64,000 nucleotides of DNA, from the NCBI GenBank assembly GCA_946902985.2, contig OX336389.2, positions 1,079,839,788 through 1,079,903,787 of the forward strand, written 5' to 3'. Each line of letters opens with the position of its first letter. The first letter of the stretch is position 1. This document shows positions 32,050 through 43,074 of this stretch, in pieces. The stretch comes from Meconema thalassinum. Taxonomy: Eukaryota; Arthropoda; Insecta; Orthoptera; Tettigoniidae. The position numbers were made by a program, and so were the translations under genes. Under the pieces are notes generated by a model that was given only the letters and a program-made list of their open reading frames with translations, was not told where the DNA came from and did no database searches.

Positions 32050-34250
32050 GAAGGCAACATCTAGGTCATGTTCCCGTCAAGAAGAAAAGAAAGAGAAATC
32101 CTATAACAGAACAAATAGTTCCGTGAAGAAAAAAAGCCATTGTTCATACATTTTTCTGGTCTTTTACATTAGAACTTTCCCTCCTGTTGCAAGAATTTTC
32201 AATGTGATGCAATAAAGAGATTTTGGTACACGACCTACGTTGTATAGAGCAACGATTTCAAACTCAAAACTCAGCATCTAAAAGTAATTTCAGATAAGAA
32301 ACATCAAATAATATTTTAAGAAAGCAAAATTGCCTTATTTTGGTGCTAGTGTATGCCTTGTCAAAATCAATGCTTTCATCGTTTCTCAATATAACTTACG
32401 ACAGCACACCTCCATCACCGGAAAACATGTGTCGAAAGTTACACGATGAGGCTCTTATCGCTAAGGAATTGTGTGCTGGTGTATCAACTTACCAAGAGCC
32501 AGGTTCGATATAACACAGTAAAACATGTTCCTTTTCAGATACGAACATGCTTATAATCCATAATTTACGATGTCTGCAATAGAAAATTGGGGTAGATGAC
32601 CTTAGTATTTCACCCCTTAAAACAATCTCCACCGACACCATTACACTGGGAAAGTATGAGCTAGAATACATAACTTTAGTATGGGTAGAATTATGACTCC
32701 TCCCACGTGATGGTATCTTTCTGCAACGAATCACGGGCATTTTGGAAAAGTCAAATGCACGGTTTCTATGATATACGAAAAGTAAGCTACAGAATTTAGT
32801 AACATTAGATAATGATTATTATCATAGCCCATCGTACGAATCTTCTCTTCAATCGCCTGAATGCAATACGAGGAAAAATCATCATCATCATATTCTAGAG
32901 TTTCCTTCCCCTGGCTGGGTCTGCTTGGAACATAAGCCTCTCCAACGTTTTCTATCCTCCCATCCCCTTTCACTCTTCACTCTCTCCCACTCCTCTCCTC
33001 TTTTCTGCACTCCTTCCTTCACACCTACAATCCACCTATCTCTTGGCCTTCCTCTTGGTCTCTCGCCCTCCATTTCCATCTCATGCATCCTCCTTGGTTT
33101 CCTGCCCTCATGAATTCTCCTAACATGTCCGTACCAACTCATTCTCGACTTCTCTATGATGACAATAATGTTTTAAATTTCGAACAGATGTCATCTTGAA
33201 TTTTTGAAAACAATTGAACACCATTAGATGTCTCTCTACAAAGCTCTGAATAAAGATTCGCTGTGCCAATTTTCTTTGCACTTGGGTGACTAGATCGCCG
33301 GAAAAGTTATTTAGAATATTTGACAATCACTTGGACGCCATATTGTTTTTGTATTACTCAGGATTTGGAAAGTCACGGCCTATATGTCCTCACCTAACAG
33401 TCCTCTAACACCACACGAAACTTTTGTTTGTTCGCTTAACTAGTTTTGGAGATATTAAGAACCAGTGAAATGCATCGCATGAACGCCATGTTGGATTGTC
33501 TTATGTGTATGCTATAGAATAATATGTCAGAAGATGAATATTATAACCGTGGCTCACTATAACAACCTACATTTCAATCGCTTGCTTAGGACATGAGAAA
33601 TACAAAAGTGTTTTAAACATTTTGCACATACGCCATGTTCTTAAGTTCTCAAAGAATTCAATTGAATTTGACACCAGTGTCTTTAACCTTGTATGAAGAT
33701 TTACCGTGATTTGTTTCACTGCAATCGTATTATTAAGTTATGAGAAAAATTCATTTTAATATTAAATTTTCACATCCCGGCCATGTTGGATTTGTGCTCT
33801 TCAGGTTATTGAAAGTTCCATATGTGAACTTATATTAAGTGCCTCTAACTGCATACAAAATTTCAGTTTGGTTGCGGTAATAGATTCATAAATATTGAGA
33901 ACCCTCTAATTCAGATGTTTACCATGTTGGAATGCTCTATATGTAAACCATGGAATTACGTACCATTAGATGAAGATTCTTGCGTAGGTTCGTTATTCAA
34001 ATGTTCACTTTGATCGCATGATTAAGACACAGAAACTAAAAACTCTTTTGAAGTTTCGCACAGGTGACATCTTGATATTATGAGAACAATTGATTTAAAA
34101 TAACTGCCAGTAGATTAATCTTGTATAGGCAAATAGGGTGTTGATTAAATCTTGAGAAAATTACATTTAAATATTTTAATTTAGCTTGGCCACCATGTTG
34201 GTTTTGTACTTAACAGGTGTTTAAGCGTTACATTACTGAGCTTACTTTAG
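32050..34250. repeat. Long dispersed non-coding repeat, copy 1
   Basis: It aligns by eye with 51060-53250 in the same orientation at many points: AATATTTTAAGA(A/T)AGCAAAAT, CACACCTCCA..A..GGAAAACATGTGTC, AATACGAGGA, TTTTCATCGTT. It begins with AGTTCCGTGA.GAA, the start word of the 1.4-kb element at 19010. Inside are diverged units with GCCATGTTGG. A LINE tail (32880-33150) was inserted later. Confidence 0.7.
32880..33150 (-). pseudogene. LINE 3' end (C-terminal zinc-free tail) with ATG tail
   Basis: On the minus strand: MSWYGHVRRIHEGRKPRRMH, GERPRGRPRDRW and ERGWEDRKRWRGL, ending CSKQTQPGEGNSRI. This is the standard C-terminus of a widespread arthropod non-LTR polyprotein. The 3' end carries a GATGATGAT tail at 32880-32892. 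The second copy of the surrounding repeat lacks it (near 52485-52500), so it is a 5'-truncated insertion. Confidence 0.85.
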
Positions 34251-34252
34251 TA

Positions 34253-34480
34253 CAGTAGGCGCTCGCTAATAGGACGTTCAATAGTCCGACATTTCCAGTA
34301 ATCGGACGTTTTGAACGCTTTTCGTGTGGGAATAGTCAGCTCTATAGTCGGACGGTTTTGATGGCTGACCCCTCGGTAATCGGACAAAAGCAAGTTCATT
34401 GCACTCCTGTTGCTTGGAGCCACTATAGATAGGTTATTATTAGGCAGTGTCAGTCAGTCTTACCAAAGTGTAGCATCATA
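34253..34480 (+). mobile_element. pogo/Tigger-like terminus fragment
   Basis: TA then CAGTAGGCGCTCGCTAATAG, followed by GTCCGAC/TCGGAC repeats, resembles a Tigger-type left end. The right end is not visible. Confidence 0.4.
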
Positions 34481-34485
34481 ACTTG

Positions 34486-34885
34486 ATTTATTTAAGGGGG
34501 TTGCGACATCGTGGTCATATGTAACTCCGTGTACTTGGGTGTGTATATAATCTGTCTGATAACCTGTGTCTTTGTAATGGCTGTAGTAGTGTGTGTATTT
34601 GTAATTCAGATGAGGATTGGGAAGGAGGCGGCCGTGGCCTTAAGTTGGGAACCATCCGGGCATTCGCCTGGAGTAGAAGTGGGAAACCACGGGAAACCAC
34701 GGGAAACCACTTCCAGAACGGCTGAGGAGGGATTCTAACCCGCCTCTTCACAGGTTTGTCTCAGGAGGCTGAGTTTACCCCGTTCCAGCCCTCAGACCAG
34801 AATTAAATATCTTGGCAGAGCCGGGAATCGAACACGGGCCTGCGCGGTGACAGCCAAGAGTGCCCTACTAACGTTGCAGCCTAAA
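34486..34885 (-). mobile_element. tRNA-derived SINE, near full length
   Basis: The minus strand starts near GCTGCAACGTTAGTAGGGCA and has B-box CGTGTTCGATTCCCGG. Next come GGTAAACTCAGCCTCCTG, a tripled GGGAAACCAC run (34680-34710, plus strand) and GGCCACGGCCGCC. The 3' end is CGACCACGATGTCGCAACCC. It is the best reference copy of the SINE that hosts the TTAA element. Confidence 0.8.
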
Positions 34886-34999
34886 GCAAAAAAAATAAAT
34901 TAGCCTGTGCTATGTCGAGAACAAAGCACTGAAGTTTATGTGCGACATCAATAAACATGAAATAGTTTTGGACAGAGTCAAACATATCTAATTTCCTTC

Positions 35000-35262
35000 A
35001 AGCTCTCGAGGTAGGTACTGAGACTTCGATTCCAGGCTCTGCCAAGAAATTTAATTGTGGTCTGAGGGTTCATACGGGATACTCTCAGCCTCGTAAGGCA
35101 AAACTGAGAATAGGTTGCTTTGATCTTCTCCCGAGTCATCCTACGAGTGGTTTTCCGTGGTTTCCTACGTATACCCCAGACAAATACCAACATGGTTCAT
35201 ACCGGATGGCCATGACTGCTTCTTCCCAATCCTAGCCTCATTTAGAAATATACACACTACAA
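35000..35262 (+). mobile_element. SINE, same family, 5' end decayed
   Basis: B-box-like CTTCGATTCCAGGCTCTGCC, then GGATACTCTCAGCCTCGTAA, GTGGTTTTCCGTGGTTTCC and CTTCTTCCCAATCCTAGCC. Confidence 0.7.
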
Positions 35263-35869
35263 TAATGCAGGTTATTATTGAAGTTCTGCACACACATAAA
35301 GTGTATGGAGTTGAAATGATCAGGATGTTGCAAGCCCCTAACAAAACAATAAAAACAACTATTATCCCTATTCGTGGTCAGAGACATGAGTTTAAGCATC
35401 GTGTGTATGCATTCACACCGCGGATCGTGCGAAGGCTATCTTGCGACTATTATTGAAACACATTCATAGAGCTATGTTGTGACATATACACGCCTAGAAG
35501 GGATCCATCTCACATTGCGATTTTCTCAGAATAGCTGAAGCAAGTGAGACACCAATCCCTTCATACGCCTGTCCGTATTATGTCAGATTGGGCAATTTAT
35601 TATCTTACAGCTGGGACATGAGTCTTCCTCAGCCCCCTTACCACATTGCACTACATCAATATAATTTGCAACCTAGCTTTATTGTTTGGGTGCCTTCTAC
35701 TTACATACGTATTTTTCATGCCATTCGCTCCAGCAGTTTTAATGTCAACCCATAACAAACATACAAAATTTAAAGTTAGGGTATATTCGAACATTATACT
35801 GCTCATCCGGAATAAATACCAAATGTTTGCAAAGAAAAAGAAAATGTGAAAGGAGGTAGTGTTTTTAAA
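35263..35869. other. Non-coding, nothing recognised
   Basis: Mixed-composition DNA. Short frames on both strands carry no motif. Confidence 0.4.
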
Positions 35870-37400
35870 CACGAGATATAAAAATCAACAAATCTTAGAA
35901 AGGTCTTCTCAAGGATTATTGATCCTAGATTGTGAAGAGAGTTCGACGCTAACTTGAAGAAGGCCAATGCGGTTTTCGCCCAAAGTAGAAATACACGCGA
36001 TTTCATCTTAACTGTTGCTTGCCACGGTGGGTGAGTGGTCAACGTGTCGGTCTACTAACCCCAAGATTGCAGGTTCGCTCCTGGCCTTGGTAAGTGATTT
36101 TTGAAAGGCGGCAAAAATTACGACACCATGTCATACGATGTTAGCATGTTGAATTCAATAGGCCATGTTCATACTGGCAAAATTAATCTCGGGAGTTTCC
36201 GCCAACACAAAGTTCCTCATTTCTCTACTAGAAAGCGCTATAGTTTTCAAGGAGCTTAGATATCTAACCTCCTTGACTTTCATAGTGCTTCAAGGAACAA
36301 CGAAATTCGACATGCAAGCTACCCTTTGGGTATCAAATAACAAAGCTTGCACCCGGCCACCGAGGCCATACAATATTATTATTATCTTAACTGTTAGGAT
36401 GGCCAGCGCAATACCTATGGAGAAGAACAAGTCCTGTCATGCTGTCATTATTGACCGTATGCAGGCATTTGGCATAGTCCAGAGAACCGAACTGGGTAAA
36501 GATCTAAATAGGTATGGAGTCAGCAAGTGGTTGACTAGTTCCATTACGAGTCTGTAAAGGAATGCTGGTGTTATGTATGGACAGAACATGTGAGGTCCAC
36601 AGAGTTCACCACGAGGTAAGGAATCTGGCAGAGCTGCAATCTACGTACACTGCTTTTCATGATGTACCGCGATGAAATTATAAACCTTTACCATAAGAGA
36701 TTCAATTAGACCGTCTAAAATTACCTCCTGTGACCAGTACGTCTAACTGACCTGGTACTTGCTGATGACCTGCTTGCTGTTGCCTCCAGTGAACAAATTC
36801 CACAACACTATGTAATGTAGAGGAGCTGAAGAAGATGGGCATAGACCAAGGTTATCTGTAGAAATGAGGAGAAGTAAAGCGTCATGGTTGCCGGAAATCC
36901 ACTGAATGAAGACAATCAAGTTCAAATATCTCGGTTTCAACCATCAGCTTTGACGGAAAAATAGACAAAATCATTGACAGGATTGGAGCATCAGGATGCC
37001 TGTGTAATGCCATCTGTAGCGACTTTATTAACAGACAGGTGATCTTCAAGGATACGACGTAAGTCGTATAAAGATCCACATTCGTCCCGAAATTGATCTT
37101 TGGTTCTGATTCCTGAACACTAACAGAATGCACAAAGAGCGGAATCAGACGGTAGAAATGCGATGCCTCCGAAAAGTACTGAAAATCCCCCATTGATATG
37201 ATTTGATCACATCCAAAAATGTCAACATCTCGCAAGCAAAGGTGAGAATGGAAATAATGAAAGCTCGCGGAAGACCAAGAAAGACTTGAAATATGGAATC
37301 AGAGAGGTACTGAAATGTTTACGAGGCAGTCATAATAACCGCAGATGATGGAGATGCCACATTATACGAGAAGAGAGGATTAACTAAGGAAAATAAACAT
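35870..37400 (+). pseudogene. Decayed LINE reverse transcriptase relic, split by a SINE
   Basis: With 36017-36395 removed, the frame gives AQSRNTRDFILTVRMASAI, the equivalent of the FGFRKGRNTRDAI...R RT motif. Further on, in shifting frames, are DLVLADDLLAVASS (the ADD catalytic box), FKYLG.TISFDGKIDKIIDR, and VPKLIFGSDS near 37078-37110. Many stops and frameshifts separate these. It is an old, inactive copy, older than the SINE inside it. Confidence 0.7.
36017..36383 (+). mobile_element. Full-length tRNA-derived SINE with 12-bp target duplication
   Basis: ATCTTAACTGTT occurs at 36005-36016 and 36384-36395. The head is GCCACGGTGGGTGAGTGGTC with A-box TGGGTGAGTGGTCAACG and B-box GCAGGTTCGCTCCTGG. 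The body GGCGGCAAAAATTACGACAC ... CAAGCTACCCTTTGGG ends in an ATT tail. Matches 18205-18566. Confidence 0.9.
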
Positions 37401-37790
37401 TTTCCCCAGTAAACCATGCACATATCTGTATTTTATTCACGTCACTCAGCTCCTTCTGATCTAGGGCTGTTACTTTTAATAGATTAATTTCAGATTTCGA
37501 TTAATCGATTAATCGAAACAGAATAATCGATTAATTATCGAAAATAACGATTAATCGATTAATCAATTAGTCGATTAATCGATTACTCGGTTTTTAGAAA
37601 AATCGATTAATCTGTTAATCGAATAATCGATTAATCGGTTTTTGATTTTTTTGCCGATTAATCAATGTATTTCGCATTTTTAACTACGCTCTCACAGAAT
37701 CAACCAACTATGACACAACTTGGTTTCTTAATGCAATCACTCGACATGGTTAGCCGGGTCAGTCCCAAGATGGATGATATTTTTGATTCT

Positions 37791-38171
37791 TTTAGGGGCT
37801 TTGCAACATCGTGGTCACTTATCCCCGCGTTCTGGGGTGTGATTAAGACTTGTCTGATAACATGTGCCACTGCGATGTCTGTACCAGTGTGTGTATTTGT
37901 AATTCAGGTAGAATATGGGTAGGAACCGTCCGTGGCCTTGAATTAGGTACCATCCCGGCATTTGCCTGGAGTAGAAATGAGAAACCATGAAAAATCATTT
38001 CCAGGATGACTGAGGTAAGAATCAAACCCTCCTCTTATCAGTTTTGCCTCACGAGGCTGAGTGTACACGTTCCAGCCCCCACACCAGAATTAAATTTCTT
38101 GGCAGAGCCGGGAATCGAACCCAAACCTCTGTGGAGACAGCTAAGAATGCTAGCCACTGCTCAACGCCTGC
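37791..38171 (-). mobile_element. SINE carried inside hAT-like copy 1
   Basis: Same family as 34486-34885 (GGCTTTGCAACATCGTGGTC, GCCGGGAATCGAACCC with the inverse B-box). The copy is at the same place in hAT copy 2, so it was part of the parent element. Confidence 0.8.
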
Positions 38172-38275
38172 TTTGAGGTTTCATTTAATTTCACTCCAAG
38201 GATTACCGTATTGGAAGCCCTTTTTCAGGCTTGCGTTAGAAATCAAAATTTGTTCGCTAATCCTGAAAAAATACT

Positions 38276-38795
38276 ACATGATGTTAATAAATACACTTGG
38301 ATAACTAGTTTCGATCGTCAAGTGATCATCATCAGATCATTTACACGTAGGCTATTAAATCTACTGTATATGGAGAAGTATGGAATGACAATAGTAATAT
38401 ATACACTTATTTATTTGCAGTAGCAATTACACTACCAAACTAAAGATATGTGCTTTTTGTTGAGGTACTGATAGTTATTAAATGGTGCACTTCGCAGTTT
38501 GAGCGATGTGTGGTCCTTTTTCGTGCACAGCGTGAGGACGATTATGCTGACACAATAACCTGACCATTTAATAACAATCACATAATGGCACTAAGCAAGC
38601 AAACTTGAAGATCAATCACAACTACGTGTCAGTATCTCAACAAAAAAATAACATATCGTTACTATTTGTGCTAGATTAATTACTACTGCAACTAAAAAAG
38701 TGTATGTATTGTAAATATCATAACCGAAGTGTAAAGATCTGATAATCGCTTGACGATCGAAACTGGTCATCTAATTGTATTTATTAATATCATGT
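38276..38795. repeat. Inverted pair of hammerhead-like motifs, copy 1
   Basis: Arms of about 80 bp (38276-38356 and 38718-38795) are inverted copies of each other: ACATGAT.TTAATAAATACA, GTTTCGATCGTCAAG.GAT, CAGATC.TTTACAC. On the minus strand the left arm reads CTGATGATGATCACTTGACG then ATCGAAACTAGTTAT. On the plus strand the right arm reads AGATCTGATAATCGCTTGAC then GATCGAAACTGGTCATCT. CTGATGA ... GAAAC ... GTC between complementary AGAT/ATCT is the layout of small hammerhead ribozymes of Penelope-like elements. The right arm has CTGATAA, a core change expected to inactivate it. Confidence 0.55.
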
Positions 38796-39176
38796 AAAAA
38801 GTCTTTGACAGCCCGAAAAACATTAAATTTCGACTCCAAAGATACAAATGTGACGTCTTACGAACGAAGGTATGTCTAAAGTCAACACTTAGGCAAGTTC
38901 GTTAAAAACTCAATGATCTCATGGTAGGGCAGTTATAAAAAGCGCGGTAAAAATAGGAAATCTTGTAGATGTAGCGTAAATATTGCAATCAATGCAAAAG
39001 ACGAGCTGGACGTCTATCTTGGGAATTCACCGCCTGACTTGCATACTCACCCTTTTTCACAGGTGGAAAATGAATAAACAATATTTCAAAGGCCCGCTAA
39101 ACTAGCGACAAAATACTTGATATTCCCCGCTGGAAACATTGTGACTGCAAAGCGGAGCTGCCTCGTCCCAGAATAT

Positions 39177-40089
39177 TGTTGTACCCCTAGGGTACGCTAT
39201 ACCATCCCTTAAGGAAAATACACAAATTCATAAAACTACAGACTTCTGATATAAGATTCTAATAAAATACCACCTACAAAATTACATGAAGAACACAAGT
39301 AGCAAATTCAGGAAGTCAGGTAGGCTCGTACCAAAGGTAACGACCTGGGATAGGTGCACGACACGGGAGGAATGTAGGAAACCGCCGACCGTGCACACCA
39401 AAGCTATAAGAGCCCCCCAAAGGTCAAGGGCCGGGATCACTAATTACTCAGTCCTCTCAGTGCAACGACGTGCCGTACCGCTGCTGTCTTCAGGTCGGGT
39501 AAGTGTCTTAGCGATCCACACTCTAACCACTACACTACACACTCCCTTCCCCCTGTGCTTGGACTGTATTTTATTTATTATTATCCCCTAGTCTGAACTG
39601 CCAGCTCTTTTAGTGCATCTCTCAATAGAGATACCCATTAAAACTCTAATTAACAGAAGCCACTGGTCTTACTCATTTATTTATTTAGTCAGTAGGTTCC
39701 TACCCTAATAGATTCCACTTAGGTAGGACTTAGAAATAGCTTTAGTGTTTATTTGCTTAATCGCTACTCTTGATCAGCAAGTGTCCTTGATACGTGCCGA
39801 CCACAGCTAGCTCGCTACTTGCTCGCGTGCTTATAGCTCTATTCAGACCGCGTGGCGCCGGCCTCGCGCTTTGGCTTACAACTTAATAGCTCTTACCAAC
39901 TACCCCTTTACCTAGAACTATCCTGTTAAACAGCACCTTGGGGAGTTCTCCTGGCTGATCACTCAATCGATCTCCTTTCATAAAACAATCCCTACCTCTT
40001 ACAAATACGCCAAGCTACAACCCCAATTTAGATTAATTTCATCCCCTAGATTTAGTATTTGTATTGGCATCCCTCACATATACCATACA
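39177..40089 (+). repeat. 5' LTR (913 bp)
   Basis: It starts TGTTGTACCCCTAGGGTACG, where the first bases form the palindrome GTACCCCTAGGGTAC, and ends ATACCATACA. The PBS follows after two bases. An AATAAA-like stretch and C-rich blocks lie inside, but the promoter cannot be placed. Confidence 0.7.
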
Positions 40090-40091
40090 AG

Positions 40092-40110
40092 TGGTGGAGG
40101 CGCCGGGTAC
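40092..40110 (+). other. Primer-binding site
   Basis: TGGTGGAGGCGCCGGGTAC, identical over 19 bp to the site at 1475-1493. Complementary to a tRNA 3' end; see that entry. Confidence 0.65.
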
Positions 40111-40464
40111 CGCGACGTTGATTTAAAGCAACGTCTAAGGGGGTTCAAACAACGAACTTCCGCGGAAAAGATCCATAAACCTCGCGATAAGCCAAGCAAA
40201 CGCTACAAAAAAAAATTGAGAAAATTTTCTGAGATCAGGGTCTTGTTAAACTTATAAACCCACCCAGACCCACCCCAATTGAGCACTTTTAATAACACCA
40301 CCCATATCAGGTAGATAGTCATTTGAAACCCCACATTTGCTACGCCCACGCAATAAATAATTCGTATAGGGACACATTAATTAATTGCCCACCCAGTTCG
40401 GTCCCCAGTACCTTAGATAACATCATAATAACAATCTTTCAGTTAGTACCACCATTTTCACATT

Positions 40465-41316
40465 ATGGCATCCCTCAACCGCATAAATACATTGCAACGT
40501 ATAGACGCATTGCAAAGTTTAATTGCGTGGCACAAATCCATAGGCGACAAACAGGATTACCTGAACCGCCTGAAAAAAATACTACGTGCCCAGTATAAGA
40601 GAATACTGGGAGCCCTTTCCCATAAGACAGGACATAAATATGTCATTAGGGGCCCCATCCCAGCCATCAGGCAACAACTTAGCCGGACACAGGATAGGAT
40701 TCATTTACTCCACGAGGGGTTGCACAGACAACATTTCCACCTCCAAAGAGAGCACCTTAGGGCAAATACAATCAACACGCGACTGGCGGAACAGGCCAGG
40801 GTGATTACCCTGCAATATGCCGAGATATGGCAACGCTTCCGTCAGCTCCAAGCACAATTTATTACATTCGAGTTGCTAACACACTCACCTACCCCAAGGG
40901 AAGCGACCATTACACAGAATATACCTAAAGCAATTAAAACATCCAATCCCGACATGCCCACTCCTATTAGGAAGGAGACGGACGTGGCTATGCCACATCC
41001 CAAGCTTAACATGGAAAACGAGACACGTGTAGACACAATCACGGGACCACGTCATAACATGGCAATCCCAAAGCTTCCATTAGGCCCTAGGACATTAGCG
41101 CCCATATCGGCTAGCAATAGTCCTAAGGTACGCCGAAAAGCCGTACTAGTTCATCGCGTAATTCCAGTCACACTCCCCAAAATAGAGGGTAGAATCCATA
41201 AACCTAAAATTACCCTTCTACAAACGCCTCGCACGGAGAATGCATCCCTTGAGTGGATACCAGGGGCTAAAGCCGCTTTGGCAATCCGGGGGAGACGAAG
41301 CTATTATTTGAGATAG
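40465..41316 (+). CDS. gag-like protein of LTR retrotransposon
   Basis: This is a 283-codon open frame about 355 bp after the PBS, where gag belongs. Residues 1-130 are predicted mainly helical, with many Q, R, H and L (LNRLKKILRAQYKRILGAL, LQREHLRANTINTRLAEQA), suggesting a coiled coil. Residues 135-230 are proline-rich and basic. The C-terminus ITLLQTPR...EWIPGA is shared with the ORF at 56-931. No CCHC zinc knuckle or protease motif is seen. The frame is open, but the element lacks pol and a 3' LTR. The real start may be the ATG used here; an overlapping frame upstream (40323) lacks similarity. Function as gag is inferred from position and from the second copy. Confidence 0.6.
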   Translation: MASLNRINTLQRIDALQSLIAWHKSIGDKQDYLNRLKKILRAQYKRILGALSHKTGHKYVIRGPIPAIRQQLSRTQDRIHLLHEGLHRQHFHLQREHLRANTINTRLAEQARVITLQYAEIWQRFRQLQAQFITFELLTHSPTPREATITQNIPKAIKTSNPDMPTPIRKETDVAMPHPKLNMENETRVDTITGPRHNMAIPKLPLGPRTLAPISASNSPKVRRKAVLVHRVIPVTLPKIEGRIHKPKITLLQTPRTENASLEWIPGAKAALAIRGRRSYYLR

Positions 41317-41866
41317 CTCGGCAATAAGTAAAATAAATTCCCAAATAAATAGAACATTATTTCTAAACAATTAAAATTACACTTTCCTATAGTATCAGAT
41401 AAAAAGACTAAGCAATAGCCTAACGAATGGCATAAATTGCTTTTCTAGCCCATTTTTCTTTACCACACAGCATTTAGGTGTAGGAGTACTTGCTAGTATT
41501 TTTGCACCAAAACAGACCGTCTATTGAAATATATTGTCACATTTATTTTTAAATAATGCATCTGGTTTGAGAACTGTTGAAGCCAATGTTTCAGTGTTGC
41601 CTATACAAAAACTGTCAGTTGTAACTCTTCAGTCGGTCAACATGAATTTTTCCATTGACTGTGCGGGATGCAATGTATATAAAATATGAGTAATAAGTAA
41701 ATGAACTCCTTGAAAAATTACACGTATTAGTTATGATCACAATGAGCCCGGCGGGAGTAGGCAAGCTAAAGCGTAACAACTGTACGACCAAGGCTCCGCT
41801 GAGATATGTAAACTTATGCATAATAGAATTCAAGTGCATGCCCTAATTTTATTTTATTTATTATAT

Positions 41867-42775
41867 TGTTACGTGCCACCCCCCTAGTGGCACTTTCGCT
41901 AACTGGATTACGGTGGGCGAAAGCACAAACACAACTGTTCCTTTAACGAAATATAAATTTATTACACGTCTACAAACATACACCGTGCACACATACACAC
42001 ACACTGAGTCTAACCTCAGAAAACACTACTAGTCACTATTAGTTTCCACATTTACAATCTACCACTGTCCTCGCTATTTATGCTCTCCCTGTCCGTGAGG
42101 CGTTACAGTGTTCCAGCTTACACTCACACGTACAGTCTACACAGGTACTCTACAGCCTTGCCATTGCCACTTCACTTACTTCCAGAGTCCTCTTGCTGCT
42201 CCTTGTGCGCTCTTGCTCGTCCCGTGCCGATCCCACGACCACGTATTCCATGAAGCACCGCGACACCTCCAAGCACTCACAGTCCTGACTCAAAGTTGCA
42301 CCCTGGCAGACAGGCTTCGTCTCTGTTACCGTAGACGTCCAGTAATAATCGCTGTACTGCTCCGTACGCACTCACTCGACAACACTTCAGTACACACTAG
42401 CACTGACCAATACTGCCCAATACACCGTCCAATGCACTCCCATACACACTGCAATACACACTCCCTCCTCGCCGCGGCTCGCTGGTTTATACGGGATCAG
42501 TCCCTGGCCTGGAAAGTTCGAATGTCACAACCCATTGCCGCATTGAGTCTGTTCTGGTTGGTTCCACATCCAGAATTTTCGCGTATTCTCTGGCCCGCCC
42601 GCGATGACTCACAGATGTCCCGCTATTGTGTCTGCCGGTGGGAGGGGCCGGGAGGATGTGGGAACTTTCTCTCTCCGGCTGATGGTTCGGTTCAAGGTCA
42701 ACGAGACAGCTGCTTTGGTCTGTCACACTGTCGCTCACCCGAACGTCTCCTGCCGGTTCGCGGCGGTGCGTAACA
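41867..42775. mobile_element. Solo LTR (909 bp) with 4-bp target duplication
   Basis: TGTTACGTGCC... to ...GGTGCGTAACA, with 7-bp inverted ends, is flanked by ATAT at 41863-41866 and 42776-42779. Copy 2 of the hAT-like element has the empty site TTATTATATTGTGTTATTC (57376-57394). It contains the palindrome GTGCCACCCCCCTAGTGGCAC near the start. It probably arose by recombination between two LTRs. The 221-codon plus-strand frame inside it is not a gene. Confidence 0.92.
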
Positions 42776-43074
42776 ATATTGCGTTATTCTTATTTGTATA
42801 CACGATCATAATACTCAGAAATAATTCACAAACCCTTATTAAACAAAGTAAACTCTTACAATGCTCAAAAATGGTCTCGCATATTGTGATTCAGTAACTT
42901 GTTTATTTTGCTATGTGTATGTTATCATATTATACACAATATAGGGTACATACAAAGAAAAACCACACACAATCTGCTTTGCAAAAGAGACAGAAACACA
43001 CGACGAATAACAAAAGTGATAATGTGGGACAGAGCACACAACCGTCCTTTTCATGTTGGGGCATATCAATACCA

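Larger units (their letters stand above)
39177..41482 (+). mobile_element. LTR retrotransposon, 3'-truncated, inside hAT-like copy 1
   Basis: Its limits come from the empty site in copy 2 (CTCGTCCCAGAAAATGAGTAC at 56992-57012). It comprises a 5' LTR (39177-40089), PBS, leader and gag-like ORF, then about 165 bp of AT-rich DNA ending abruptly against GAGTACTTGCTAG. There is no pol, 3' LTR or intact target duplication, so the 3' two-thirds were deleted. Confidence 0.8.

Noticed and set aside
34680..34712. Separate tandem repeat GGGAAACCAC x3
   Set aside because: It is a short expansion inside a SINE copy, not an independent element.
40323..40598. Upstream ORF in the gag leader as a separate protein
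   Set aside because: It overlaps the gag frame, has no counterpart in the element at 1-2357 and no motif.
42108..42773. 221-codon plus-strand frame
   Set aside because: It lies entirely inside the solo LTR bounded by the ATAT duplication and has no motif.
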